44,424 nucleotides of DNA from NCBI GenBank assembly GCA_902598405.1, contig CACKBQ010000011.1:1-44424 (forward strand), written 5' to 3'. This DNA comes from an uncultured Pelagibacteraceae bacterium (lineage in GTDB: Bacteria; Pseudomonadota; Alphaproteobacteria; Pelagibacterales; AG-422-B15). The translations under genes and the position numbers were made by a program. Position 1 is the stretch's first letter; each line of letters begins with the position of its first letter. Below are positions 8,278 through 16,226 of the stretch, one piece after another. The notes beneath the pieces are model-generated. The model did no database searches and was not told the origin of the DNA. It saw only the letters and a list, made by a program, of their open reading frames with translations.

Positions 8278-10686
8278 ATGATTGAAAATAACATTCCAGT
8301 ATTGCCATTAAGAGACATAGTTGTGTTTCCTCATATGGTGGTTCCATTGTTTGTAGGTAGAGATAAGTCGGTTAAAGCGCTAGAAAAAGTCATGGCTGGT
8401 GATAAACGCATTATGCTCATCACTCAAAAAAGTGCTTCGGTGGATGACCCAAAAAAAGATGACCTTTTTGACTTTGGAACAATTGCAAATGTATTACAGT
8501 TACTAAAATTACCTGACGGTACAGTTAAAGTACTTGTCGAGGGACTTCAAAGAGCATCGATTAACATGTTTACTGATAATGAAGATTATCTAGTTTCCAA
8601 CATTGATCTTATTGATGAGAACAACGATAGCTCAGATAAAAAGTTAAGAGCATTATCTAAATCAATAACAGATCTTTTTGATAAATATGTAAATTTAAAT
8701 AAAAAAATTCCTCCTGAAGTACTTGGGACAATAAACGAAATTGATGATTTAGCTAAGTTGAGCGACACAATTGCATCACACTTATCAATTAAATTATCTG
8801 ATAAACAAGAGATATTGGAAGCAATCGACCTTACCGAGAGATTTGAAAAGATAATGAATTTTATTCAAGCAGAACTCGATGTTATGCAAGTTGAAAAAAA
8901 GATTAGAGGTCGTGTAAAAAATCAAATGGAGAAAACTCAAAGGGAATATTATCTAAATGAGCAAATGAAAGCCATCCAAAAAGAGCTTGGAGAAGGCGAT
9001 GATGGTAAAGACGATATTCAGGAGTATGAGGAAAAAATCGAGAATACTAAACTTTCAAAAGAAGCAAAAGAAAAATGCTACTCTGAAATTAAAAAGTTGA
9101 AATCGATGAGCCCAATGTCCGCTGAATCCAGTGTTATAAGAAATTATTTAGATTGGATATTAACAATACCATGGGGTAAAAAGACAAAAGTCAAAAAAGA
9201 TATCAAATTTGCAGAGAGTGTTCTTAACGAAGATCATTATGGTCTCGAAAAAGTAAAAGAGAGAATACTAGAATATTTGGCTGTTCAGCAAAGAATAAAG
9301 AAAATGAAAGGTCCAATTTTATGTTTAGTTGGAGCTCCAGGTGTGGGTAAAACTTCATTGGGTAAGTCGATTGCAAGAGCTACGGGAAGAAAATTTGTGA
9401 GAATGTCACTCGGAGGAGTTAGAGATGAAGCTGAGATTAGGGGCCACAGAAGAACTTATATAGGATCTCTGCCTGGAAAGGTTCTTCAGATGATGAAGAA
9501 AGCAGGATCATCTAATCCATTATTTCTATTAGATGAAATTGATAAGTTAGGAGCTGATTACAGAGGAGACCCTTCGTCAGCTTTATTGGAAGTGCTTGAT
9601 CCAGAGCAAAATAATTCATTTAACGATCACTATCTAGAAGTTGATTATGACTTGTCCGATACAATGTTTATTACAACTGCTAATACATTAAGAATGCCTC
9701 CTGCACTTTTAGACAGAATGGAAATTATTAGAATTGCAGGCTACACAGAAGATGAAAAAGTAGAAATTGTAAAACAACATTTAGCACCACAGATGTTAGA
9801 GAAGCATGGTTTAAAGAGTGGTGAGCTTATACTGGATGATAGTGCGATAACTGGATTAATAAGATATTATACTAGGGAAGCAGGTGTAAGGAGTTTAGAA
9901 AGAGAACTTGCTAACCTCGCTCGTAAAACAGTTAAAAAAATTGTAGCAGGTGACATTGGATCACTAACAATAAACGAAGATAACCTGCACGAGTTTGCGG
10001 GTGTTAGAAAATTTAAATTTGGCGAAATTGATAATGACGACCAGGTTGGAATAGTTACAGGACTTGCTTGGACAGAAGTTGGTGGCGATATATTGCCAAT
10101 AGAGTCGGTTATAATGCCTGGAAAAGGCCGCATGACTATAACTGGAAAATTAGGTGATGTAATGAAAGAGTCTATTCAAGCCGCAAAATCCTATGTTCGC
10201 TCAAGGTGTATTGAGTTTGGAATAAAACCAACTATTTTTCCGATACGTGATATTCATATTCATGTACCAGAAGGTGCAATTCCAAAAGATGGTCCATCCG
10301 CTGGCCTAGGTATGGTTACTTCCATAGTTTCAGTGTTGACAGGTATACCGGTTAGAAAAGATATTGCTATGACAGGTGAAGTGACACTTCGTGGAAAGGC
10401 ACTTGGGATTGGCGGTTTAAAAGAAAAACTATTAGCTGCTCTCAGAGCTGGAACAAAAACTGTCATAATTCCAAAGGAAAATGAAAAAGACATGGCTGAT
10501 ATACCAGCTAATGTAAAAGATGGACTGGAACTTATATTCGTCGATAATGTTGATGAGGTCTTAAAAATAGCTTTGACAAAGCCTCTCCTGCCTATTGAGT
10601 GGGACGAAGAGGATTCACCTAAGTCTTCTAGCGATATATCTGAAGATGATGCTGATCAAGATGTGGATAATCCTATAACACACTGA
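8278..10686 (+). CDS. lon: ATP-dependent endopeptidase Lon
   Basis: An 802-residue cytosolic AAA+ serine protease that degrades damaged and regulatory proteins. It has the N-terminal substrate-binding domain from residue 4 (NIPVLPLRDIVVFPHMVVPL), a coiled helical region with YYLNEQMKAIQKELG, Walker A GAPGVGKT at 352-359 and Walker B in LFLLDEIDK. The protease domain has the catalytic dyad S674 in PKDGPSAG and K717 in GGLKEK, 43 residues apart as in E. coli. The C-terminus is an acidic, serine-rich tail typical of alphaproteobacterial Lon. The ATG at 8278 fits the family start. A candidate heat-shock promoter lies about 80-105 bp upstream. Confidence 0.98.
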   Translation: MIENNIPVLPLRDIVVFPHMVVPLFVGRDKSVKALEKVMAGDKRIMLITQKSASVDDPKKDDLFDFGTIANVLQLLKLPDGTVKVLVEGLQRASINMFTDNEDYLVSNIDLIDENNDSSDKKLRALSKSITDLFDKYVNLNKKIPPEVLGTINEIDDLAKLSDTIASHLSIKLSDKQEILEAIDLTERFEKIMNFIQAELDVMQVEKKIRGRVKNQMEKTQREYYLNEQMKAIQKELGEGDDGKDDIQEYEEKIENTKLSKEAKEKCYSEIKKLKSMSPMSAESSVIRNYLDWILTIPWGKKTKVKKDIKFAESVLNEDHYGLEKVKERILEYLAVQQRIKKMKGPILCLVGAPGVGKTSLGKSIARATGRKFVRMSLGGVRDEAEIRGHRRTYIGSLPGKVLQMMKKAGSSNPLFLLDEIDKLGADYRGDPSSALLEVLDPEQNNSFNDHYLEVDYDLSDTMFITTANTLRMPPALLDRMEIIRIAGYTEDEKVEIVKQHLAPQMLEKHGLKSGELILDDSAITGLIRYYTREAGVRSLERELANLARKTVKKIVAGDIGSLTINEDNLHEFAGVRKFKFGEIDNDDQVGIVTGLAWTEVGGDILPIESVIMPGKGRMTITGKLGDVMKESIQAAKSYVRSRCIEFGIKPTIFPIRDIHIHVPEGAIPKDGPSAGLGMVTSIVSVLTGIPVRKDIAMTGEVTLRGKALGIGGLKEKLLAALRAGTKTVIIPKENEKDMADIPANVKDGLELIFVDNVDEVLKIALTKPLLPIEWDEEDSPKSSSDISEDDADQDVDNPITH

Positions 10687-10753
10687 TTTAATTATATTTT
10701 CTTAAATAAAAATACCTAAATTTTAATTTTTAGCAGTTTTCTTGGGCTTTTTC

Positions 10754-10782
10754 TTGACTATATATAGTAGTTCAGGTCTCAT
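10754..10782 (+). promoter_or_regulatory. Possible promoter region for hup
   Basis: TTGACT (10754-10759) is a good -35 match. The hexamer 17 bp downstream, TCTCAT (10777-10782), is a poor -10; alternatives such as CATAGT or TTATAT are badly spaced. The 138-bp lon-hup gap must hold a promoter for this highly expressed gene, but the exact elements are uncertain. Confidence 0.3.
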
Positions 10783-10824
10783 AGTTATATTACGAATCAA
10801 AAACTCCTAAAAAAGGGGGGGGTT

Positions 10825-11118
10825 ATGAACAAACAAGACTTAATAGCAAAAGTAGCTGATGTTACAGGTATGCAAAAATCTGACTCAGAAAAGGCAGTAA
10901 ATGCAGTTTTTGAGCAAATTACTGATGTTCTTAAAGCAAGAGGAGAAGTAAGATTGGTGGGCTTTGGCACATTCAAAACATCAATTAGAAAAGCATCTCA
11001 AGGGCGAAATCCACGTACCAATGAGGTTATTCAAATCCCTGAGTCAACTAGACCTAAGTTTACTGCAGGTAAAGGTTTGAAAGAAGCTGTTAATAATGCT
11101 GGCGGTGGAGGAATGTAG
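10825..11118 (+). CDS. hup: DNA-binding protein HU
   Basis: A 97-residue histone-like HU/IHF-family protein that bends and compacts DNA as a dimer. The sequence starts MNKQDLIAKVADVTGMQKSD, has the family block LVGFGTFKTSIRKASQGRNP, and keeps the DNA-intercalating RNPRTNE region of the beta arm. The end is glycine-rich (GGGGM). Its place after lon is the usual one for hupB. The ribosome-binding region is unusual: eight G residues (10815-10822) follow six A residues and end 2 bp before the ATG. A strong terminator follows at 11146-11187. Confidence 0.96.
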   Translation: MNKQDLIAKVADVTGMQKSDSEKAVNAVFEQITDVLKARGEVRLVGFGTFKTSIRKASQGRNPRTNEVIQIPESTRPKFTAGKGLKEAVNNAGGGGM

Positions 11119-11145
11119 TTCCTTAACTGCTGACTAAATTATTTA

Positions 11146-11187
11146 AAATCCGATCACTCTTAAACAAAGCGTGATCGGATTTTTTTT
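11146..11187 (+). terminator. Rho-independent terminator after hup
   Basis: AAATCCGATCAC (11146-11157) pairs perfectly over 12 bp with GTGATCGGATTT (11171-11182) around a 13-base loop, and the stem runs into a T tract up to 11187. It is the clearest intrinsic terminator in the window and closes the clp-lon-hup region. Confidence 0.92.
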
Positions 11188-11235
11188 ATAAATATCTGTG
11201 AATATTCACTAAAATAGATATATAACAGTCTTTCC

Positions 11236-11311
11236 GGGCGATTAGCTCAGCTGGAAGAGCGTCACGTTTACACCGTGAATGTCGGGAGTTCGAACCTCTC
11301 ATCGCCCACCA
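11236..11311 (+). tRNA. tRNA-Val (anticodon UAC)
   Basis: GGGCGAT pairs with ATCGCCC in the acceptor stem, followed by A and an encoded CCA (11309-11311). The anticodon arm TCACG-TTTACAC-CGTGA reads TAC. The D-loop GCTCAG and T-loop TTCGAAC are standard. Confidence 0.97.
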
Positions 11312-11344
11312 TTTCCTCCCACGAGATGGAAAAAATTTAACTGT

Positions 11345-11422
11345 GGGGGTGTAGCTCAGTCTGGTTAGAGCGCCTGCCTGTCACGCAGGAGGTCGCGGGT
11401 TCGAGTCCCGTCACTCCCGCCA
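11345..11422 (+). tRNA. tRNA-Asp (anticodon GUC)
   Basis: GGGGGTG (11345-11351) pairs with CACTCCC (11412-11418) with one G-T pair, followed by discriminator G and an encoded CCA (11420-11422). The anticodon arm CCTGC-CTGTCAC-GCAGG reads GTC. It lies 33 bp after tRNA-Val and is probably on the same transcript. Confidence 0.97.
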
Positions 11423-11561
11423 CATGATTATTCTTAAGAAAATAAGATTTAATTTTTTGCTTTTGCAACAAGTTTTAAAAAAAATTTATTGGATACAATA
11501 GTTTACAAGCTCATTAAAAATATCAAAATCTACTTATGACAGTTATAGTTGATAGATAAGA

Positions 11562-13079
11562 ATGATTTACTGCCGCTACATAAAAAATACTCTATATGCC
11601 CTTATGATATTTGGCATAATTTTGACTGCTGAAGTTCATGCAAGTGAATTTAAAGTTGGCTTTGCTAAGATGCCGATCACCCCTAATCTAATTGATGAAT
11701 GGGAAGATATAAATAATGATGCTCAATTTGATGCAGATATTGATAAGTGGACTGATGTAAATGGCAATGGTCGATTTGATGCAGTGTGGATGGCAGGTTT
11801 TCAAAATAAACGAGCTGCCCAAGGTATTAAAGATGATTTGATGTCCGTAGCTGTTGTAATAGATGATGGCCAGACACGAATAGGTATCATAAGTGCTGAT
11901 ACAATAGGGTTAATGCGTAAATTTGTACTCAGTGTCCGTGAGGATGTTCCTGCTGAGTGGGGTTTAGATTACATTATGGTGCATGCAACACATAATCATG
12001 AAGGCCCAGATACTCAAGGTCTTTGGGGCCCGAGTTTTTTAAAAAGTGGTATCAACGATGCCTATATGAAGAGGCTTAAAAAAGATTTTATAAACACATT
12101 AAAGATGGCGATTGATAACTTAGAGGCTGCAGAAATGAGTTTGGCTTTAATTCCGACTAATCCACTTACCCCTATTAAAGATAAACGAAAACCTATCGTT
12201 ATAGATGATGATATAAGGGCAATTTTATTCAATCGCCCTGACGGCTCAATTATTGGTTCTTTAATCAATTTCGGAATTCATGTCGAGCTTGCATGGGATA
12301 AAAATTTAGACATAACCTCTGATGTTGCTGGCTACTTAAGAAGAGGTATCAGTCATGGAATTTATTATGATGACAACTTAATTAAACCTGGTCTTGGCGG
12401 AACCACATTATGGCTTACAGGAAATATAGGAGGCTTGATGACATCAGGACCAACCGATCCAATTTATGATCCTGTTTTGGAAAAAATGATTACTAAACCG
12501 AGTCATTCTAAAGCTCGCGCATATGGTTATAGCCTTGCAAACAGTGTTATAGAGGCTTTTCAAGCAGGTGATTTTAAGACTTCTCCTAAACCATCACTAA
12601 GTATCCAATCACAAGAAATAGAATTAGGTATAGAAAACTTGATGCTCTCATTCGGCACTTTGCTCGGTATAATTGATGCTGATACTAAATTCAGTCTGAG
12701 GCCACCGTTCATACGTTATCTAAGTGAGGTAGCATTTATACAAATAGGAGATGCATCTATTACTGGAATTCCTGGAGAGCTTTATCCAGAAATTGCTATT
12801 GGCGGCATTGAAAACCCTAAAGGAGCTGACTATGTTATGACGCCGCAAGAAGTTCCAAATTTACGAAGTCAGTTTCCAGACAAACTGAACTTGATGGTGA
12901 ATTTAGCAAATGACTCAATCGGTTACATCATCCCAAAAAGTGAGTGGGATGATGACGCTCCTTGGATCTATGGAGAAAGTGAAGAAACATATGGCGAGGT
13001 AGTGTCCTTGGGCCCAGATACGGCAACAGTGATTCACGAAAATATCATTAAGTTGATAGAAGAATCAAAAAATCAATGA
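11562..13079 (+). CDS. Secreted ceramidase-like metal-dependent hydrolase
   Basis: A 505-residue exported protein of the neutral/alkaline (non-lysosomal) ceramidase-like superfamily. A signal peptide (hydrophobic core about 11-24, likely cut after HA27) precedes FKVGFAKMPITP, the typical opening strand. The metal-site motif is HATHNHEGPD, with H144 and H146 matching the HxH-x-GP zinc motif of ceramidases. Near the N-terminus, DINNDAQFD (49-57) and DVNGNGRFD (65-73) look like paired EF-hand-type calcium loops. Length is shorter than true bacterial neutral ceramidases (over 600 residues), so the substrate may not be ceramide. It is flanked by tRNAs upstream and a convergent operon 29 bp downstream, with no visible terminator between. 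Function beyond the family is unknown. Confidence 0.75.
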   Translation: MIYCRYIKNTLYALMIFGIILTAEVHASEFKVGFAKMPITPNLIDEWEDINNDAQFDADIDKWTDVNGNGRFDAVWMAGFQNKRAAQGIKDDLMSVAVVIDDGQTRIGIISADTIGLMRKFVLSVREDVPAEWGLDYIMVHATHNHEGPDTQGLWGPSFLKSGINDAYMKRLKKDFINTLKMAIDNLEAAEMSLALIPTNPLTPIKDKRKPIVIDDDIRAILFNRPDGSIIGSLINFGIHVELAWDKNLDITSDVAGYLRRGISHGIYYDDNLIKPGLGGTTLWLTGNIGGLMTSGPTDPIYDPVLEKMITKPSHSKARAYGYSLANSVIEAFQAGDFKTSPKPSLSIQSQEIELGIENLMLSFGTLLGIIDADTKFSLRPPFIRYLSEVAFIQIGDASITGIPGELYPEIAIGGIENPKGADYVMTPQEVPNLRSQFPDKLNLMVNLANDSIGYIIPKSEWDDDAPWIYGESEETYGEVVSLGPDTATVIHENIIKLIEESKNQ

Positions 13080-13108
13080 TTTATTCTGGATACTCATTAT
13101 AGGTAAAG

Positions 13109-13417
13109 TTATTCGTGCTCACCATCTTTGCCCCTAAAGAATCTTAAATCATAAATTTGGGGTTTTTTTTCAGCCGTGACAAATACAAACATCGTTATGA
13201 AAATTGCGGCAATTAATAGCGCATGAGCAATTGCAGTGAAACCAAACACAAAAATACTGTCAACGATATAAAGTGAAAATACACCGCTCCACATAAAAGC
13301 AAGAATTTGCATTATCATGTGACGAATTTTAAGATTGGTTATATTTTTTAATGGATTTACATTTGAGTCCATTATAGGTGACCAAAGGCCCTTAAATATC
13401 TCTATTATTTTCTTCAC
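13109..13417 (-). CDS. Small two-helix membrane protein, unknown function
   Basis: A 102-residue protein I do not recognise. Residues about 34-53 and 57-82 are strongly hydrophobic (IMQILAFMWSGVFSLYIVDS, then AHALLIAAIFITMFVFV), suggesting two membrane helices joined by a short turn. The N-terminal third is amphipathic and basic, and the C-terminal tail is charged. It starts with GTG (complement of 13415-13417), 7 bp after the flavodoxin-fold gene stop, so it is the last gene of the minus-strand operon. The tight packing argues it is real. No catalytic motif is visible. Confidence 0.7.
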   Translation of the reverse strand: MKKIIEIFKGLWSPIMDSNVNPLKNITNLKIRHMIMQILAFMWSGVFSLYIVDSIFVFGFTAIAHALLIAAIFITMFVFVTAEKKPQIYDLRFFRGKDGEHE

Positions 13418-13424
13418 TTAGTTA

Positions 13425-14012
13425 TTATTGAAATAAAGTAGCAGTATCTTTAACATCCTTTAAAAATTTTTTTCTAACCTTGTCAGCGACAAACGGTACA
13501 GCAAAATATCTTTTATAAAGTATGCTTTTAATACCACATATGTGAAAAACACCTCTTTTCAACCGTCTTATTGGCAAATTGAGAAAAAAAGTAGTTATTG
13601 CTAAACGAGGAGAGCCGTATGTGCAAAATATTATCGCTTTTTTATTGCCTAAATTACCTTGAGGGTAGCCATAGTTGCCTACCAGTTGTTTAAAAGTAAA
13701 TGCCCATGGAGGAGCTAAAACTTTGTCTATCCATCCTTCCAGAATTGCAGGCATTCTAAAATTCCAAATAGGAGCAATTAATACAATTGTATCACTTTGT
13801 TCAATCCTCCTTCGGTGATCTAGAACATCTGGTCCAGGATTGCCTCCAGCAAATACAGGATCAAATTTCTCTTTATATAAATCGACCATATCAACTGTAT
13901 GACCAGCTTTTTTTGCACTTTCTATAAAGGTATCTCTTATGGCTGCATTAAATGAATTATCATCGTAATGGCCGTAAACAATAAAAAATTTTTTAAACTG
14001 TCTTTCTCTCAT
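13425..14012 (-). CDS. Flavodoxin-fold NAD(P)H oxidoreductase (quinone reductase family)
   Basis: A 195-residue protein of the NQO1/KefF-like flavodoxin-fold family, which uses FMN or FAD to reduce quinones or related electrophiles with NAD(P)H. The opening strand and loop FFIVYGHYDDNSFN, the DMVDLYKEKFDPVF segment and the flavin-contact block IAPIWNFRMPAILEGWIDKV are typical. IFCTYGSPR fits the second flavin loop. It is predicted cytosolic. Its ATG lies 20 bp inside the 3' end of the GST gene, which implies translational coupling. The GST-quinone reductase pairing suggests handling of quinones or electrophiles, as an inference. Confidence 0.85.
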   Translation of the reverse strand: MRERQFKKFFIVYGHYDDNSFNAAIRDTFIESAKKAGHTVDMVDLYKEKFDPVFAGGNPGPDVLDHRRRIEQSDTIVLIAPIWNFRMPAILEGWIDKVLAPPWAFTFKQLVGNYGYPQGNLGNKKAIIFCTYGSPRLAITTFFLNLPIRRLKRGVFHICGIKSILYKRYFAVPFVADKVRKKFLKDVKDTATLFQ

Positions 14013-14604
14013 TTTGTATTTTCCTTACTTTCATTATTGTCTGATTCTGTAGCATTTTATTGTAGAAATTTTGTATTTTTGGATAATTTTCAAGAAAATG
14101 ATCCTCCTCCAACCAGAAAAGCAATGTGAATAAATAAAAATCTGCAGCTGACAGTGAATTGCCAACAATATATTCACCTATTTTATTTTCTAAATAGTTT
14201 AAATAAGTTTCCAAGATTGATTTAGATCTATTCACTAAGTCTTTAGTATTTTCAGTAGAAACGTAATGATCAGGATGAAAATAAAGAAGGATTGCAGGAT
14301 AAATTGACGATGACATAAATGCCATAATTTGATGGAAGTCGGTTATTCCATTTTTAGTATCAGGTATCAATTGGCTTTCTCTTTCAATAAAGTGATAAAC
14401 AATTGCCATACTTTCTATTAAATATTCGCCATTTGGCGTCTCAACCATTGGCACTCTTCCAAGAGGATTAACATTAAGTATGGTTTTGTCACTTTTAAAA
14501 TTATCGCCAATCTCAACAAACTCATATTCAATTGATATTTCATGGCAAAGGAACTCAATTATATCAGAACCCCATTCTGATTTACCGAAGATTTTATATT
14601 TCAC
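13993..14604 (-). CDS. Glutathione S-transferase family protein
   Basis: A 203-residue GST. The N-terminal thioredoxin-like domain contains NPLGRVPMVETPNG with the conserved cis-proline (VP) that binds glutathione, and EYLIESMAIVYHF matches the ES-x-AI glutathione contact. The C-terminal helical domain carries SAADFYLFTLLFWL, matching the usual N-cap D motif. The gene starts at GTG (complement of 14602-14604), which overlaps the TAG stop of the SMP-30 gene by 1 bp, and its end overlaps the quinone reductase gene by 20 bp. The specific class and substrate are not clear. Confidence 0.88.
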   Translation of the reverse strand: MKYKIFGKSEWGSDIIEFLCHEISIEYEFVEIGDNFKSDKTILNVNPLGRVPMVETPNGEYLIESMAIVYHFIERESQLIPDTKNGITDFHQIMAFMSSSIYPAILLYFHPDHYVSTENTKDLVNRSKSILETYLNYLENKIGEYIVGNSLSAADFYLFTLLFWLEEDHFLENYPKIQNFYNKMLQNQTIMKVRKIQNERKTV

Positions 14605-15521
14605 TATGGATACCCAGCTTTGGCATGCTCCACATTAATCGAATAAATCTTTCCAGATTTCACAGCTTTAGCTTCTTCTGGTTCAGACGCATCAGCCGTA
14701 CATACAAATAATTTCTTGCCATCTGATCCTCCTAACATACATGCATACGCTCTATTTGGAGTTGTAATTCTATCTGTAATTTTTCCACCTTCTGTATATC
14801 TAACAACCTCTGAGGTAGTTGGAGATGCTATCCAGATCCCCATCTTTTCATCTAAGCAAATACCATCAGGAACAGGGTAAGGAATACCTTTACCTTCTTT
14901 TGGTGTAATTTTTAATAACCGCATTATTCTTGTGGAGTAATAAAATAAATTAGGCATCATATGAGCCCATACTCTCCGATTAGAAAGATTTCCATCTGTA
15001 TCTAAATCAAATGCAGTAAGTCTACCCGCATAGGTTTCGCCAATAATTAGTTTTTTACCATCAGGCGTAATTACAGTTCCATTTGGAAAGTCTAAATTTG
15101 AAGCAGCAATTGAGGAATTTCCATTAGGGTCTACTTTTATAAGTACTGTTGGCTTTATATCTTTTCCGTGATGAATTGATCCAAAATTACCAACGAATGC
15201 ATTACCGTTTTTATCGACTACCATGTCATTGCATCTAAAAGGTGTAAGTTTTGACATATCTGCATGCTCAGTAAGATTACCATCTCTAAACTTTAGTAGC
15301 TTTCTATCGAGCATAGAGACAATAATGAGATCACCATTTGGCAGCCAACCTAGGCCAGACGGTTGATTAGGTACATCGACTATTTTTTCAACATTCCCCA
15401 TCTCATCTGCGGTCATCACAGCATGATGATAAAAATCTGAAAACCAAAGTTTACCATCTTTCCATCTTGGACCTTCAGAAAAGTGAAGGTTATCTGCGAT
15501 TAATTTGAAATTACTATTCAT
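14604..15521 (-). CDS. SMP-30/gluconolactonase-like beta-propeller protein
   Basis: A 305-residue protein of the SMP-30/gluconolactonase/LRE-like family. These six-bladed propellers use a divalent metal to hydrolyse lactones, though some members act on other esters. The opening LHFSEGPRWKDGKLWFSDF contains the conserved metal-ligand EGPRW glutamate. Later ligand regions appear as CNDMVVDKNGNAF, FPNGTVITPDGK and VPDGICLDEKMGIW, each with the N or D expected. No signal peptide is seen, so it is probably cytosolic. It is the first gene of the minus-strand operon, with AGGA close upstream of its ATG and a candidate promoter about 37-42 bp upstream. Confidence 0.9.
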   Translation of the reverse strand: MNSNFKLIADNLHFSEGPRWKDGKLWFSDFYHHAVMTADEMGNVEKIVDVPNQPSGLGWLPNGDLIIVSMLDRKLLKFRDGNLTEHADMSKLTPFRCNDMVVDKNGNAFVGNFGSIHHGKDIKPTVLIKVDPNGNSSIAASNLDFPNGTVITPDGKKLIIGETYAGRLTAFDLDTDGNLSNRRVWAHMMPNLFYYSTRIMRLLKITPKEGKGIPYPVPDGICLDEKMGIWIASPTTSEVVRYTEGGKITDRITTPNRAYACMLGGSDGKKLFVCTADASEPEEAKAVKSGKIYSINVEHAKAGYP

Positions 15522-15557
15522 ATTTCCTAATTTTATTGATTATTCTAATTCAAAACT

Positions 15558-15581
15558 ATTATATGGCTATTTACCAGTAAA
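15558..15581 (-). promoter_or_regulatory. Possible promoter and operator of the SMP-30/GST operon
   Basis: On the minus strand a perfect TATAAT (complement of 15558-15563) lies 37 bp upstream of the SMP-30 ATG. Directly upstream of it, in the spacer, is the inverted repeat TTTAC-CA-GTAAA (15570-15581). The -35 region is weak (TTAATT). A repressor-type operator overlapping the promoter is possible but unproven. Confidence 0.4.
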
Positions 15582-15804
15582 TTAAGTGTATGCAGATACT
15601 CACTAAATTTTTTGAGAGTTTAATTAATGTTAAAAGTCACTGATCAAAGGTCAAATAGTGTTGAAAAATTAGGAAATTTCCGATTTTTTTGTATATTTTC
15701 AAATATGTTAATTTAATTCCACTCTGTTTTTTTGTAAATTTAGGTTCGCTCCCTTAAAAATTAATCGCTAACGGTCGGAAACACAATTTTTCCCATATTT
15801 TCTA

Positions 15805-15832
15805 TTGTTTTCGAATGATTTGAATATATATT
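15805..15832 (+). promoter_or_regulatory. Possible nuo operon promoter
   Basis: TTGTTT (15805-15810) and TATATT (15827-15832) are spaced by 16 bp. The predicted start near 15839 leaves a leader of about 22 bases before the nuoA ATG, which lacks a clear Shine-Dalgarno sequence. Confidence 0.45.
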
Positions 15833-15860
15833 TTCGGTGATACTAATACGATTCTAAAAT

Positions 15861-16226
15861 ATGGACATAGCTATAGCTGATTATTTGCCAATACTAATTT
15901 TTATGTTTGTTGCGTTAGCGATTAGCTGTCTATTTGTTTTGGCAAATTTCTTAGTTGCAGTAAATAACCCTGATCCTGAAAAGAATTCTGCCTATGAGTG
16001 CGGATTTGAACAGTTTGGAGACTCTAGAATGAAGTTTGATGTTCGTTTTTATTTAGTCACATTACTTTTTATTATTTTTGACCTCGAAGTCGCGTTTCTA
16101 TTTCCTTGGGCTGTCACATTTGGAACCTTGGGCTTATTTGGCTTTGTTTCAATGATGGTTTTCCTAGCAATTCTAACAATTGGTTTCATATACGAGTGGA
16201 AAAAAGGAGCATTGGAGTGGCAATAA
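15861..16226 (+). CDS. nuoA: NADH-quinone oxidoreductase subunit A
   Basis: A 121-residue membrane subunit of complex I (mitochondrial ND3 equivalent). Three membrane helices are visible. The family signature [22 protein letters not shown] contains the conserved cysteine loop near the quinone site, and [24 protein letters not shown] sequence follows (here [20 protein letters not shown]). It is the first gene of the nuo cluster. Its last 10 bases overlap the GTG start of nuoB. Confidence 0.97.
   Translation: MDIAIADYLPILIFMFVALAISCLFVLANFLVAVNNPDPEKNSAYECGFEQFGDSRMKFDVRFYLVTLLFIIFDLEVAFLFPWAVTFGTLGLFGFVSMMVFLAILTIGFIYEWKKGALEWQ

Larger units (their letters stand above)
15522..15860. other. 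Divergent intergenic region between the SMP-30 operon and nuo
   Basis: 339 bp without a gene. It must hold promoters for both divergent operons. Visible elements are the minus-strand TATAAT near 15558-15563, the inverted repeat TTTACCAGTAAA (15570-15581), the palindrome GGAAATTTCC (15672-15681) and a plus-strand promoter candidate at 15805-15832. I see no RNA gene or convincing terminator. Confidence 0.6.

Noticed and set aside
11423..11561. Terminator after tRNA-Asp
   Set aside because: TCTTA/TAAGA with a following T-rich stretch is only a 5-bp AT stem; too weak to call in this base composition.
15672..15681. GGAAATTTCC followed by a T run as an intrinsic terminator
   Set aside because: The hairpin would have a 3-bp stem only, and no plus-strand gene ends upstream of it.
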